A DNA stretch of 64,000 nt from Liolophura sinensis (Eukaryota > Mollusca > Polyplacophora > Chitonida > Chitonidae): positions 92,065,805 to 92,129,804 of the forward strand of contig NC_088295.1 of NCBI RefSeq assembly GCF_032854445.1. The letters are read 5' to 3'. The notes beneath the pieces are model-generated. The model ran no database searches. It was not told where the DNA came from and saw only the letters and a program-made list of their open reading frames with translations. Made by a program: the position numbers and the translations under genes. Positions 24,561-34,610 of this stretch are shown piece after piece. Within the stretch, counting starts at the first letter, position 1; every line of letters starts with the position of its first letter.

Positions 24561-25318
24561 GGCACACATGTTAGAGACAGGACCATGCCGTAATTCATAG
24601 TTCCTGTGCACAGACAGGTTTAGTAACTCATAGTTCCTGGGGGCCTCCGTGGATCAGTTGGTTAGCGCTCTAGCGCAGCGTAATGACCCAGGAGTCTCTT
24701 ACCAGTGCGGTCGCTGAGTTCAAGTCCAGCTCATGCTGGCTTCCTCTCCGGCCGTACGTGGGAAGGTCTGCCAGCAACCTGCGGATGGTCGTGGGTTTCC
24801 CCCGGACTCCACCCACCATAATGCTGACCGCCGTCGTATAAGTGAAATATTCATGAGTACGGCGTAAAACACCAATCAAATCAAATCAAATCAAATCATA
24901 GTTTCTGTGCACAAACAGATTCAGTAACTCATAGTTCCTGTGCACACACAGGTTCAGTAACTCATAGCTCCTGTGGACAGACAGGTTCAGTAACTCATAG
25001 TTCCTGTCAACGGACAGGTTCAGTAACTCATAGCTCCTGTGGACAGACAGGTTCAGTAACTCATAGTTCCTGTGGACAGACAGGTTCAGTAACTCATAGT
25101 TCCTGTCAACAGACAGGTTCAGTAACTCATAGTCCACATGCACACACAGGTTCAGTAACTCATATTTCCTGTAAACACACAGGTTCAGTAACTCATAGCT
25201 CCTGTGGACAGGCAGGTTCAGTAACTCATAGCTCCTGTGAACAGACAGGTTCAGTAACTCATAGCTCCTGTGAACAGACAGGTTCAGTAACTCATAGCTC
25301 CTGTGCACGGAAAGGTCC
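24561..25318. repeat. 33-bp tandem array interrupted by a SINE
   Basis: About 15 copies of a 33-bp unit (caggttcagtaactcatag, ttcctgtg, cacaga). Two partial copies lie left of a SINE-A insertion (24,642-24,897) and the rest lie right of it. The unit is 11 codons long, so one minus-strand frame stays open (24,886-25,368). Its repetitive translation (SVHRSYELLNL) has no known counterpart and is not taken as a gene. Confidence 0.95.
24642..24897 (+). mobile_element. SINE-A, complete copy with tRNA-like head
   Basis: The best SINE-A copy. The head shows pol III promoter elements: an A-box-like tggatcagttgg (24,650-24,661) and a B box gttcaagtc (24,718-24,726). The body (ccgtacgtgggaaggtc, tcgtgggtttcccccgg, atgctgaccgccgtcg) and the 3' end (gagtacggcgtaaaac) follow, with a (tcaaa)n tail. 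It lies inside the 33-bp array with array sequence on both sides. The target-site duplication cannot be separated from the array's own repetition. Other copies in the window have (aaat)n tails. Confidence 0.93.
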
Positions 25319-25850
25319 AGTAACCAACATATTACAGATAGAACGAGATTGGAAGCTGCATTAGTCAAGTATTGCTGACAGAACCAGTAAATGTAACCCT
25401 TTGTTCAGTGAGCTAGGCTGTACGTGCATCATTTCAATCTGGCACCTTCTCACAGGTGGTGTCGACAAAGCCCTGCGCCAGTTGTCATTACCTGTCAATT
25501 CACTAGGTAAAACTCATCAGTAATGTGCAAAGTCAGACCCGCCATAAGAAAGACTTGAGCTTTGTAAGGTATACGTAATCTGTAACACCTGTTCATTCGG
25601 GGGAGACAGAAACCCTTCATTGACTTGCGGCAAGAGTTCAACAGCTTGGCAGCGTGGAAGCCGCCGCCGTCTAGGACCAAAACAATTATGAGTCTGACGA
25701 CAAAACCGCCACGACAGTCAGCCTCAGGTGAGACAGGACAGGAATACCGTACATGTCACAAAAGCATGTAGCCTCAAATTGTCCCAGGGTATCATACAGA
25801 TGTGGCCCAATGCTGTGCACTCCCATCAATCTATCAGGCCTTTTTCTGGT
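25319..25850. other. Single-copy spacer between array and block R copy 2
   Basis: About 530 bp. Two overlapping minus-strand frames are open near 25,495-25,680 after an acceptor-like ttttggtcctag. The frame choice is ambiguous and no domain is recognised, so no gene is called. Confidence 0.35.
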
Positions 25851-26040
25851 GCAATATCTGTCATAGTTTGTCACAAGTGTTCCAACTGATATTGATACAC
25901 TTTCATCTAAATCCACGTCATGATGACCAATCGCATACTCAGAATTTTTTAGCTGCCTTTGGAACATAAAGCAATGTGCAACGTAGTGAAATGAAATGTT
26001 TCTTTGATGTGTTTGGAGATTTACATCTGACAACATGAGG
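25851..26040 (+). repeat. Locally duplicated block R, copy 2
   Basis: Same sequence order as copy 1 (23,823), with a small replaced stretch (gaattttttagctgcc instead of the longer tttacaccttgcatg region). Its left part, gcaatatctgtcatagttt, matches copy 3 but not copy 1. Confidence 0.92.
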
Positions 26041-26652
26041 TATGCAATCCTTTCTGTGTACATGTATTACAAACGGGCCCTGTAAACAACACTTTTCCAT
26101 GCGTACGTATTTCCAGGCTGGACCAGTAACCAACACTTTCTGTGCACACACATTACAGACAGTACCAGTAACGCATACTTTCTATGTGTACGTATTCCAC
26201 ACAGGACCAGTAACCAACACTTTCTGTGTATACACATAACAGACATGGCCTGTAACCTATACTTTCTATGTGAACGTATTCCACACAGAACCCGTAAGCA
26301 ACACATTACAGACAGTACCAGTAACCTATACTTTCTATGTGTGCGTATTCCACACAGGGCCAGTAACCAACACTTTCTGTGTACACACATTACAGGCAGT
26401 GCCAGTGACGCATACTTTCTATGTGTAGGTATTCCACACAGGACCAACACTTTCTGTGTATACACATAACAGACACGGCCTGTAACCTATAGTTTCTATG
26501 TGAACGTATTCCACACAGAACCAGTAACCAACACATTACAGACAGTACCAGTAACCTATACTTTCTATGTGTGCGTATTCCACACAGGACCAATAACCAA
26601 CACTTTCTGTGTACACACATTACAGACAGTGCCAGTAACCTATACTTTCTAT
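26041..26652. repeat. 42-bp tandem array, part 2
   Basis: About 14 more units of the alternating type seen at 24,041 (aaccaacactttctgtg / aacctatactttctatg). Some units are shortened. It ends abruptly at a SINE-A fragment beginning at 26,653. Confidence 0.92.
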
Positions 26653-26805
26653 GCCGTACGTGGGAAGGTACGACAACAACCTGCGGATGGTCGTGGGTTT
26701 CCCCCGGGTCTGCCCGGTTTCCATCCACCATAATGTTGGCATCCGTCGTATAAGTGAAATATTCTTGAGTACGGCGTAAAACACCAAATCAAATAAATAA
26801 GTAAA
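26653..26805 (+). mobile_element. SINE-A 3' fragment at the array edge
   Basis: Starts at gccgtacgtgggaaggt directly after a 42-bp array unit. It runs through tcgtgggtttcccccggg, cggtttccatccaccata and gagtacggcgtaaaacacc to an aaataaataagtaaaa tail. The head is missing. Confidence 0.9.
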
Positions 26806-26806
26806 A

Positions 26807-26954
26807 TATACTATAAAAGATAACACTATAAAACTTTTCAACTGGACAAATGTACGCTTTACTCTGTTGAAGGCGATAGACAGTCGCCGCAACGTCAGTA
26901 AGTAATACACAGTGTCCGGTAGAACAGTTTTATAGTGTTATCTTTTATAGTATA
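26807..26954. repeat. Perfect 29-bp inverted repeat with 90-bp loop
   Basis: The left arm, 26,807-26,835 (tatactataaaagataaca...), is the exact reverse complement of the right arm, 26,926-26,954. The 90-bp centre is unrelated single-copy sequence. It lies directly after the SINE-A tail. It could be the ends of a tiny MITE-like element, or a hairpin formed by inverted duplication. Confidence 0.9.
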
Positions 26955-27063
26955 CTATCTTGGATGTCTGAAAATCTACATTCCTAAATAAAATGTACTT
27001 TCTATGTGTACGCTTTGAAACTCTGAAACTCATACTTTTTGTCGATGTTCTCACCGGTGAATT

Positions 27064-27243
27064 GCAATATCTGTCAAAGTTTCTCGCAAGTGTTCCGGCT
27101 GGTATTGATACACTTTCATCTAAATCCACGTCAAACTGACCAATCGCATACTCAGAAACCTATTTTACACCTTGCATGTACTGTGCCTGTTTTTTTTCTG
27201 TTGTTTAGAACATAAAGCAATGTGCAACGTAGTGAAGTGAAAT
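27064..27243 (+). repeat. Locally duplicated block R, copy 3 (shortened)
   Basis: Matches copy 2 on the left (gcaatatctgtcaaagttt, gcaagtgttcc) and copy 1 in the middle (tttacaccttgcatgtactg). It diverges after gcaacgtagtgaagtgaaat. No 42-bp array follows, although one array-like unit (actttctatgtgtacg) lies just upstream near 26,999. Confidence 0.9.
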
Positions 27244-27461
27244 GATTTATCAGGTGACGCCTCTGTGACTGTGTTACTCTGTGGTCATTATTACGTACGT
27301 ATGTCATGAACACCTGAGAGTGTTACATTTTCTAAGTTAATTTAATTATTTATTTAACTTGGTCTTCATTCAGTACTGGAGGATATTTTAATTAAGATCA
27401 GCGTTCAATTTTATGGAGGAGGAAAACAAGGACTGACAGACTTTTTCACCCAGTTTTTCAC
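27244..27461. other. Short AT-rich spacer
   Basis: About 220 bp between the shortened block R copy and the candidate exon. It contains an AT-rich stretch (taatttaattatttattt) and nothing else recognised. Confidence 0.4.
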
Positions 27462-27620
27462 CTTCACGGCGAACTCATATTCCTGAGGTAGGTGATCTGA
27501 AACAAACTTCATGAAAGACCAGTTAATCTGCCGTACGACCATTGTCCCCGAAAGCTGCGGGGGAAGCCAGAGGATTGTTGGTCTCTCGTTGGATTCGAAA
27601 CAACACCTTAGCCCCAGCGA
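27462..27620 (-). CDS. Candidate internal exon, 53 codons, product unknown
   Basis: On the minus strand a pyrimidine-containing acceptor (cttatctttcag) is followed by 159 bases open in one frame and a donor of moderate quality (gtgaag|gtgaaa). The exon is symmetrical (phase 0 to 0, exactly 53 codons), so it could be skipped without a frameshift. The peptide has a mixed, globular-looking composition (parts read RPTILWLPPQLSG and SDHLPQEYEFAVK). I do not recognise a family. The frame continues to a stop at about 27,411 if unspliced. No neighbouring exon could be chained with confidence. Support is splice signals plus composition only. Confidence 0.28.
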
Positions 27621-27777
27621 CTGAAAGATAAGCATTTTAAGTACTAGCTGGACCACAGCACACCTTTGATGTCAAATATCACTGTGACCTATAGATTAGT
27701 GGCACCCTACAATTGACTAGTCACTGAGTTACACTGTCACGGTTTGTCAAGACTATTCATCCGCATTTGCTTTCTTC

Positions 27778-28604
27778 TTAGGCTGTCGGGAAGACCGGGG
27801 AAACACTTTGCATCACTTTTCACTTAGGCTGTGGGGGAGACCGGAGCACTTCGCATCACTTTTCGCTTGGGCTGTGGGGGGACCAGGACAGTTTGCATCA
27901 CTTTTCGCTTAGGCTGTGGGGGAGACCGGGACACTTTGCATCACTTTTCCCTCAGGTTGTCGGGAGACCGGAGCACTTTGCATCACGTTTCGCTTAGGCT
28001 GTGGGGGAGACCGGAGCACTTTGCATCACTTTTCGCTTGGGCTGTGGGGGGACCAGGACAGCTTGCATCACCTTTCGCTTAGGCTGTGGGGGAGACCGGA
28101 GCACTTTGCATCACTTTTCCGTCAGGTTGTAGGGGAGATCGGAGCACTTTGCACCACGTTTCGCTTAGGCTGTGGGGGAGACAGGAGCACTTTGCATCAC
28201 TTTTGGCTTAGGCTGTCGGGGAGACCGGGACACACTTTGCATCACTTTTCACTTAGGCTGTGGGGGAGACCGGAGCACTTTGCATCACTTTTCGCTTAGG
28301 CTGTTTGGGGGGACCAGGACACTTTGCATCACTTTTCCCTCAGGTTGTCGGGGAGACCGGAGCACTTTGCATCACGTTTCGCTTAGGCTGTCTGGCAGAC
28401 CGGGACACACTTTGCATCACTTTTTGCTTAGGCTGTAGGGGAGACCAGGACACTTTGCATCAATTTTCGCTTAGGCTGTGGGGGAGACCAGGACACTTTG
28501 CATCACTTTTCGCTTAGGCTGTGGGGAGACCGGGACACTTTGCATCACTTTTGCCTTAGGCTGTGGGGGAGACCTGGGCACTTTGCATCACTTTTCGCTT
28601 ACGT
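27778..28604. repeat. 43-bp tandem array, GC-rich
   Basis: About 19 copies of a 43-bp unit with blocks ggctgtgggggagaccgg, agcactttgcatcac and ttttcgctta. Units vary by single-base indels in the g run, which shift the frames, so the four overlapping plus-strand open frames are not genes. The period equals that of the 7.0-8.0 kb array, but the sequence is unrelated. Confidence 0.95.
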
Positions 28605-29296
28605 TCCTACACACCAATCACTAAAGAAGCCACATGGTCCATATTCTGGGGTAGGCTAACTACATTATTAAGCTAATTATAAACGCAGGAATTGTAGATG
28701 CAGTCATCTCTATGGAATTCACCTGACAGTACACCCTAGTAAGATGTTGTGACTGTCTACAAAACGGGGTAATTTCCATCAGAAGGCGGTAGAGGTATAA
28801 GTTATATCATTAAAGATATTTAGGAAAATATATAGCACGTACAACAATATACTTGTTTTAATAACGAATTTTGTATATTTGAAAACTAATGGATGGTTAA
28901 AGGCGAATAAAATAATCTAGAATTTACAAAATTTCCACTTTAGAGAAAACTAAAACATTCAATATTACACTGCAAATCTTTCATTAACAGAACAGTTTTA
29001 TTCTTAAGTTAATGTTCGCCAGCTTTAATAAGAAAATAGGTACTAAACAATTATCACCCTATCATAGGAAGTTTTACAAATTACTCTAATAAGTCAGTCA
29101 TTCTGTGGTTATCAACAAAGACTAAGAGTTTATCACAACGTCAGTTTTGGTACATTTAGGCTTACGCAACATTTGCATTAATCACATAATGCATTTGTGA
29201 AGAACTCAGATTAAAACAAGGCATTGTGACTAAAGATTCTGTCATAGTGGAGTGTTGTCCGTTGTAATAAGGTATTTCGTGGTGGAACTGCTAAGC
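28605..29296. other. AT-rich single-copy spacer
   Basis: About 690 bp, AT-rich, with many short direct repeats of low complexity. No open frame of note and no element recognised. Confidence 0.45.
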
Positions 29297-30778
29297 AATC
29301 CTCTCCATGATGACACAACTACCACAACTGTCGCGATTTGCCCCAGGCTAATCCTCTCCATGATAACACAACTACCACAACTGTCGCGATTTGCCCCAGG
29401 CTAATCCTCTCCATGATAACACAACTACTACAACTGTCACGATTTGCCCCAGGCTAATCCTCTCCATGATGACACAACTACTACAACTGTCGCGATTTGC
29501 CCCAGGCTAATCCTCTCCATGATAACACAACTACCACAACTGTCGCGATTTGCCCCAGGCTAATCCTTTCCATGATGACACAACTACCACAACTGTCGCG
29601 ATTTGCCCCAGGCTAATCCTCTCCATGATGACACAACTACCACAACTGTCGCGATTTGCCCCAGGCTAATCCTTTCCATGATGACACAACTACCACAACT
29701 GTCGCGATTTGCCCCAGGCTAATCCTCTCCATGATGACACAACTACTACAACTGTCGCGATTTGCCCCAGGCTAATCCTCTCCATGATGACACAACTACT
29801 ACAACTGTCGCGATTTGCCCCAGGCTAATCCTCTCCATGATGACACAACTACTACAACAGTCGCGATTTGCCCCAGGCTAATCCTCTCCATGATAACACA
29901 ACTACCACAACTGTCGTGATTTGCCCCAGGCTAATCCTCTCCATGATGACACAACTACTACAACTGTCGTGATTTGCCCCAGGCTAATCCTCTCCATGAT
30001 GGTACAACTACTACAACAGTCGCGATTTGCCCCAGGCTAATCCTCTCCATGATAACACAACTACCACAACTGTCGTGATTTGCCCCAGGCTAATCCTCTC
30101 CATGATGACACAACTACTACAACTGTCGTGATTTGCCCCAGGCTAATCCTCTCCATGATGGTACAACTACTACAACAGTCGCGATTTGCCCCAGGCTAAT
30201 CCTCTCCATGATAACACAACTACTACAACAGTCGCGATTTGCCCCAGGCTAATCCTCTCCATGATGACACAACTACCACAACTGTCGCGATTTGCCCCAG
30301 GCTAATCCTCTCCATGATGACACAACTACTACAACTGTCGTGATTTGCCCCAGGCCAATCTTCTCCATGATAACACAGCTACTACAACTGTCGCGATTTG
30401 CCCCAGGCTAAACCTCTCCATGATAACACAACTACTACAACTGTCGCGATTTGCCCCAGGCTAATCCTCTCCATGATGGCACAACTACTACAACTGTCGT
30501 GATTTGCCCCAGGCTAATCCTCTCCATGATGACACAACTACTACAACAGTCGCGATTTGCCCCAGGCTAATCCTCTCCATGATAACACAACTACTACAAC
30601 AGTCACGATTTGCCCCAGGCTAAACCTCTCCATGATAACACAACTACTACAACTGTCGCGATTTGCCCCAGGCTAATCCTCTCCATGATGGCACAACTAC
30701 TACAACTGTCGTGATTTGCCCCAGGCTAATCCTCTCCATGATGGCATAACTACTACAACTGTCGCGATTTGCCCCAGT
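29297..30778. repeat. 53-bp tandem array
   Basis: About 28 copies of a 53-bp unit: gctaatcctctccatgat, gacacaactactacaac, tgtcgcgatttgccccag. Variant units (atggtacaac, gtcgtgatt, ctaaacctc) recur in three-unit (159 bp) and four-unit (212 bp) blocks. Each unit carries a taatcc core. Confidence 0.97.
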
Positions 30779-31556
30779 CTCCCCTGTAAGATATTATACA
30801 GTCATGGAAACACTATAATGGGAACATTCGGGAGGTCATAACCTTTGTAACGCCTCTTCAATGTACGATTGTGCCTACACTGCTCTGGAGTTCCACTTTC
30901 ACAAGAGAACTATGTCCTCGTGGGGGAAAACAAGTGTTGCTGTGAAGCGTTTGGACTTTACATGGTGTTAGTGCCACACAAAGCCAGAACTCCCAAGCCG
31001 CCTGTTTATGCATGTTAATGACTGATATCTAACACACGTCTGTACTCTAGTGTCTTTGTCCATTAGGACACAAGGGATATGAGCACGTCATTACTAAATG
31101 CCTATTAGGCTTCAGATCTGACAACTTGGCCGCTTCATGAGGTGAAGGTCACCCAGGGGATACTACAGGCTTATTCCGATATGCCCGCGACCTAAACTGG
31201 ACATCCATTCACATTTGAAGGAACAGACTAATAGTTTTCATTTCCTCATGTATGTACTGTTAAAAACATTTTCAGAATCTATGCGTCAAATCAGACACTC
31301 CTATACCAGCTATCAACCAATATGTTCGTTCCAGGTCAATAATAGTAAGACTAATTCACAAGATGGCGTTAAACACAAATCACCAAGGAACCAAGAAAGT
31401 ATATAAAGTCTGAAATTAGGACGGAATCATGCAAAGAGGAGCACTGAAAACTTTTCATTGATGTTGAAAAGGCATAAGGTATGTTCTACGTAAATGACTG
31501 AAATCAGCATTCAAATCGTGTACCGTGCCAGCACATATCCATTAATTTCATTGTTG
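30779..31556. other. Single-copy DNA, no supported gene
   Basis: About 780 bp. A 63-codon plus-strand frame at 31,215-31,406 has no recognisable feature. Nothing else was found. Confidence 0.4.
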
Positions 31557-31795
31557 CTTTACGCCGTACTCAAGAATATTTCATACATGTGACGGCCGAC
31601 AACATTATAGTGGGAAACCAGGCAAAGCCCGAGCAAAACCCATGCAATCCACAGGTTCCTGAAAGATCTTCTCCTTCCAGTTTATCAAGGAAGGCAGCAT
31701 GAGGTGGGCTTGAATTCACAGCGACCGCATTGGTTGAGGCTTCTGTGTCATTCCACCGCGCTGGCGCGCTAACCACCTCGGCCACGGAGAACTCC
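31557..31795 (-). mobile_element. SINE-A, near-complete minus-strand copy
   Basis: Read on the minus strand, the tRNA-like head (ctccgtggccgaggtggtta) is followed by the SINE-A body and the 3' end. On the plus strand the 3' end reads acgccgtactcaagaat. It is more diverged than the 24.6-kb copy (for example aggcaaagcccgagc). The (aaat)n tail is nearly lost. Confidence 0.88.
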
Positions 31796-31830
31796 CACCC
31801 CACCCCCTTTATGGTAGTATATATGTTGTT

Positions 31831-32067
31831 GATAATAAAGTATGTATCTCAGTTGCACTTTGATTGCAACTGTTCATATGCCCTTAGCCCTGGGTTAAGC
31901 AAGATCAGACACAATCATGGAGCAGATCGCCCGAGATTCTTGACGTTCTGTCCATATTTACTTACAAGACGATTATTATACTCATTGTAAAACTTGCATA
32001 ACCTGGAGTAAAGGCGTTTGATGGAACAACCTTGACACACTAGCTTTCGCAGTAATAACTTGTGACA
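31831..32067 (+). mobile_element. Dispersed repeat family D, copy 2
   Basis: Shares ordered blocks with copy 1 (2,373): gataata, atgtatctcagttgcact, ctgttcatatgccc, tccatatttacttacaag, ttgatggaacaaccttgac and cagtaataacttgtgac. It shares ccttagccctgggttaagc and cacaatcat with copy 3 but not with copy 1. It lies about 35 bp from a SINE-A copy. Confidence 0.8.
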
Positions 32068-32875
32068 GCCGAGTGTCAGAGTCACACGACTTACAAAACA
32101 AGGTGGACGCTAGTACTGAATACAAGTGTACAAAAGAATTGCTTACATTTTATAAGTTTAAGTTTTTAGATAATCCGTGCACGCACAGAACTATAGAAGC
32201 AAGAATAAATCACACCACAGAGGTCAATAACAGCTTCGAAAAAACAAAGTTTCTTACTTGTTCAAAAAATCCAAAAATATCAATCATTACTGATTCTGAA
32301 CTCATAGCATAACTCGGTTCATTTTGATCGCGTTTATCCGCATATAGTCAATGCGTGTCCTCTATCACTGAGGGTGACGTTTACGGGGCTTCTCCTGCTG
32401 ACCAACCACACGCTGTTGTGACACCGCACATGGCCCGCTTCCGGAAAATAATGTGTTCACAGTCAGCGTAACAAAAAGACTTCAAGGACGCTTGTTTGTC
32501 AACTTGCCGAAAATATTACCTTGACATTTGCGGATTTACCCTTAATGAATATAGTAATTGTTTCACTTAAACTAATGGAAAGTAGGACTTTGGCTTCTTT
32601 GAAACAGTTTTAAGAGAATGGCCTCTCTTCACTTGGACCTAGAGGGATACAGGCCCCCGTTACAACTTCCGTTTTCCGGGAGGAATGTAATTCTGTGTAT
32701 TTTAGGCTTTAAAGTATTTTTTGCTGCCAGCCTTCCGTTTTTGGTGTACAGGTGAATGCTTGGTATCAAAATGATGGAAATTGTCTAAGCTTTGGGTAGG
32801 TATGAGTTTTAATGATCAAAGTTTGAAATTCTGGGCGAGAGGACACAAGGAGACAGGTGGTGATGAGGCTGCGAG
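32068..32875. other. Single-copy DNA upstream of the candidate X-box gene
   Basis: About 800 bp. A 79-codon frame at 32,073-32,312 has no recognised domain. The stretch is the presumed upstream region of the gene candidate at 32,965. Confidence 0.35.
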
Positions 32876-32903
32876 TGACGTCCCCTTGGCGTTGCTAGGC
32901 ACC
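32876..32903 (+). promoter_or_regulatory. CRE-like site and near-consensus RFX X-box
   Basis: tgacgtcc (32,876-32,883) resembles a cyclic-AMP response element. gttgctaggcacc (32,891-32,903) matches the palindromic RFX X-box gttgctaggcaac at 12 of 13 positions. X-boxes close upstream of start codons mark ciliary genes in animals (established knowledge of RFX/DAF-19). Here the X-box ends 62 bp before the ATG at 32,965. That is strong positional agreement, but it is only one motif. Confidence 0.45.
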
Positions 32904-32964
32904 CGTCCAAGCCGCCGGCATAGAAAGGTCCAGATTTTGACGGTCAACCTATGTCAAGATTTTT

Positions 32965-34310
32965 ATGGCTTCGCTGGGCCAGGTATGCACTAAAGCTTAT
33001 TGGCCACAGAATGTTTGGGACTGAGCTACAACGCTTAACGTTAACATTGTCACTTATGGAAAACTAATGGGTGTCTGTGGCCTAGAGTTTGTTACCACAC
33101 ATCCCGCACTGTAGACCGCCTGAATTGTCATGGGACTGTCTGTCAGGGGGTTGGACGGGTCGGTTCTCTGAGAAATTTACAACTGAGTCAGCCCGACAGA
33201 ATAGGCGGGGTGAAGGATGGGGGTCTAACTTATAGATGCAAAACTGTGCAAAGGTATTGACAGACGCTCTGCATTAAGCTGAAATCTGAAGAAATCTTAG
33301 GTTTAATTAAGAGGTGGTGTGGTTTAAGTTGAGCAGCTTGGTCAAAACTCATTTTCCACCTGACTACCACGACTGCTCCCAGGAGTCCGCCCAATATAGC
33401 CGATTCATTAAATTCTTAAGCCATGTGTAATTTCATGGAAGCCGTTATTACAATATTATGTAGTGATTCCCCAGCGCCCATACTTGAGGCGTAGAGTAGC
33501 AATATCCCTGTACTGCTGCCGTGACCTCAGACATAAGATGTGAGATTAGAAGAGGGAGTCCAGTATCGATCAGATAGCCCTATCTGATAGACTCGATATT
33601 GAACACTGTCTGAAGCTGTTATTCCTACTGGGCTCCGGCCACCGACTTCTACCACTAAAATAACCGGCTTGTTTGCCCCTCCTGTCCGCGTGTCTGTATA
33701 ACCAGTTTAGACAGAGCATCCAGGGGAAATTACAGACTGGACACTGCCAGGTTTAATAAGATCTAACGACTAACAGTTGCTACAGGTCATTCCAGTGGAC
33801 AAAATGTGGGCAAACACACGAATTAGAGATGGACGACTCGGAACTTTTCCACAGTATCAAGATTTGATAGAAAAAACGACGAAGGCTGTCCCTGGTAAGA
33901 GACTGTTTTGTCAACCAGTGAACCCGAGTGAAAACAGTGGCCCCAAGACGCTTGGAGCTGTTCGTGCCATCTGCCCGCAACCAACGGCTTTACCACACGG
34001 TGCAGTGGAAACGTAAGGTTATTAGATAAAAATTTATGGCCCAACCAAGCCACAGACTTTACTCAATCATCACATTCTACTGCATGCAAAATCTCTACTT
34101 TAATTGATCTTAACACTTTTTTCTCTTTCTGTTGGCCCTGTTGAATCTGTAGATCATTTAAATACGTCTTTCTACTCTTGGCCGGGCAGGTACAATTCTC
34201 CACCCCCCTCTCGTGTGCACGTTGACACTTACAATACACGCTACATCCACTCACTTTATGCGGCCGCCATCCTTTATCTGACAAATTGTAGCCGTGAAAA
34301 TGGCAGTTAG
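32965..34310 (+). CDS. Candidate 3-exon gene, 94-residue protein, possibly ciliary
   Basis: The model is exon 1 at 32,965-32,982 (six codons, MASLGQ, donor cag|gtatgc), exon 2 at 33,786-33,894 (acceptor ttgctacag, donor cctg|gtaaga) and exon 3 at 34,153-34,310 (acceptor with a long pyrimidine tract, ctctttctg...ctgtag), then tag. Phases join without conflict (0/0, then 1/1), giving 94 residues. The protein is basic and aromatic, with no signal peptide or membrane segment. Segments include KMWANTRIRDGRLGTFPQYQ, YSWPGRYNSPPP and VDTYNTRYIHSLY. An AATAAA (34,605) follows the stop by about 300 bp. I do not recognise the family. Its size and Tyr/Pro/Trp-rich tail resemble small axonemal proteins, and the upstream X-box agrees, but that is inference. 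A possible donor inside exon 3 (gggcag|gtacaa) is an alternative. An out-of-frame ATG lies at 32,951. Confidence 0.42.
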
Positions 34311-34604
34311 GGAACAGTTGGATCAAAGTCCGTGGGGGAAGGTTGTTATTAGGGAATTATCATGGAGCGATGGCTTGATGGGGCGCATAGACAGGCTGCA
34401 ACACGCTCACCTCTCAGATGTTCCTGCCCTGGGTATAGCTCCCCTCTCTCCTCTACCTCTCCCGAATAGGCGTCTTACTGAATCCCAGTAATTAACTCTA
34501 CTTATAATATATAAGACTAAAGCATAGAGAGTAAAACCAGAGCAGAGACAAGAGTGTGATACTTGGTACACTATTTGTGTGATAATTTGACTACATTTAT
34601 CTGC

Positions 34605-34610
34605 AATAAA
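34605..34610 (+). terminator. Poly-A signal AATAAA of the candidate gene
   Basis: A canonical hexamer about 295 bp after the predicted stop codon at 34,310, followed by tactgtgctgt. It is consistent with 3'-end processing. The hexamer alone occurs often by chance in AT-rich DNA. Confidence 0.35.

Noticed and set aside
24642-24730. Stand-alone tRNA gene
   Set aside because: The A and B boxes belong to the SINE-A head. It cannot fold into a full cloverleaf with a proper acceptor stem and it continues into the SINE body.
24886-25368. 160-codon minus frame repeating SVHRSYELLNL
   Set aside because: A 33-bp unit keeps one frame open automatically. The frame begins and ends at the array borders and has no separate start or domain.
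25495-25680. Minus-strand exon after acceptor ttttggtcctag
   Set aside because: Two frames are open with equally plausible peptides and the only strong donor lies behind stops in both, so no consistent exon could be drawn.
27831-28517. Four overlapping plus frames with W/G-rich repeats
   Set aside because: They lie in the 43-bp array, where g-run indels shift frames between units, so no single protein is maintained.
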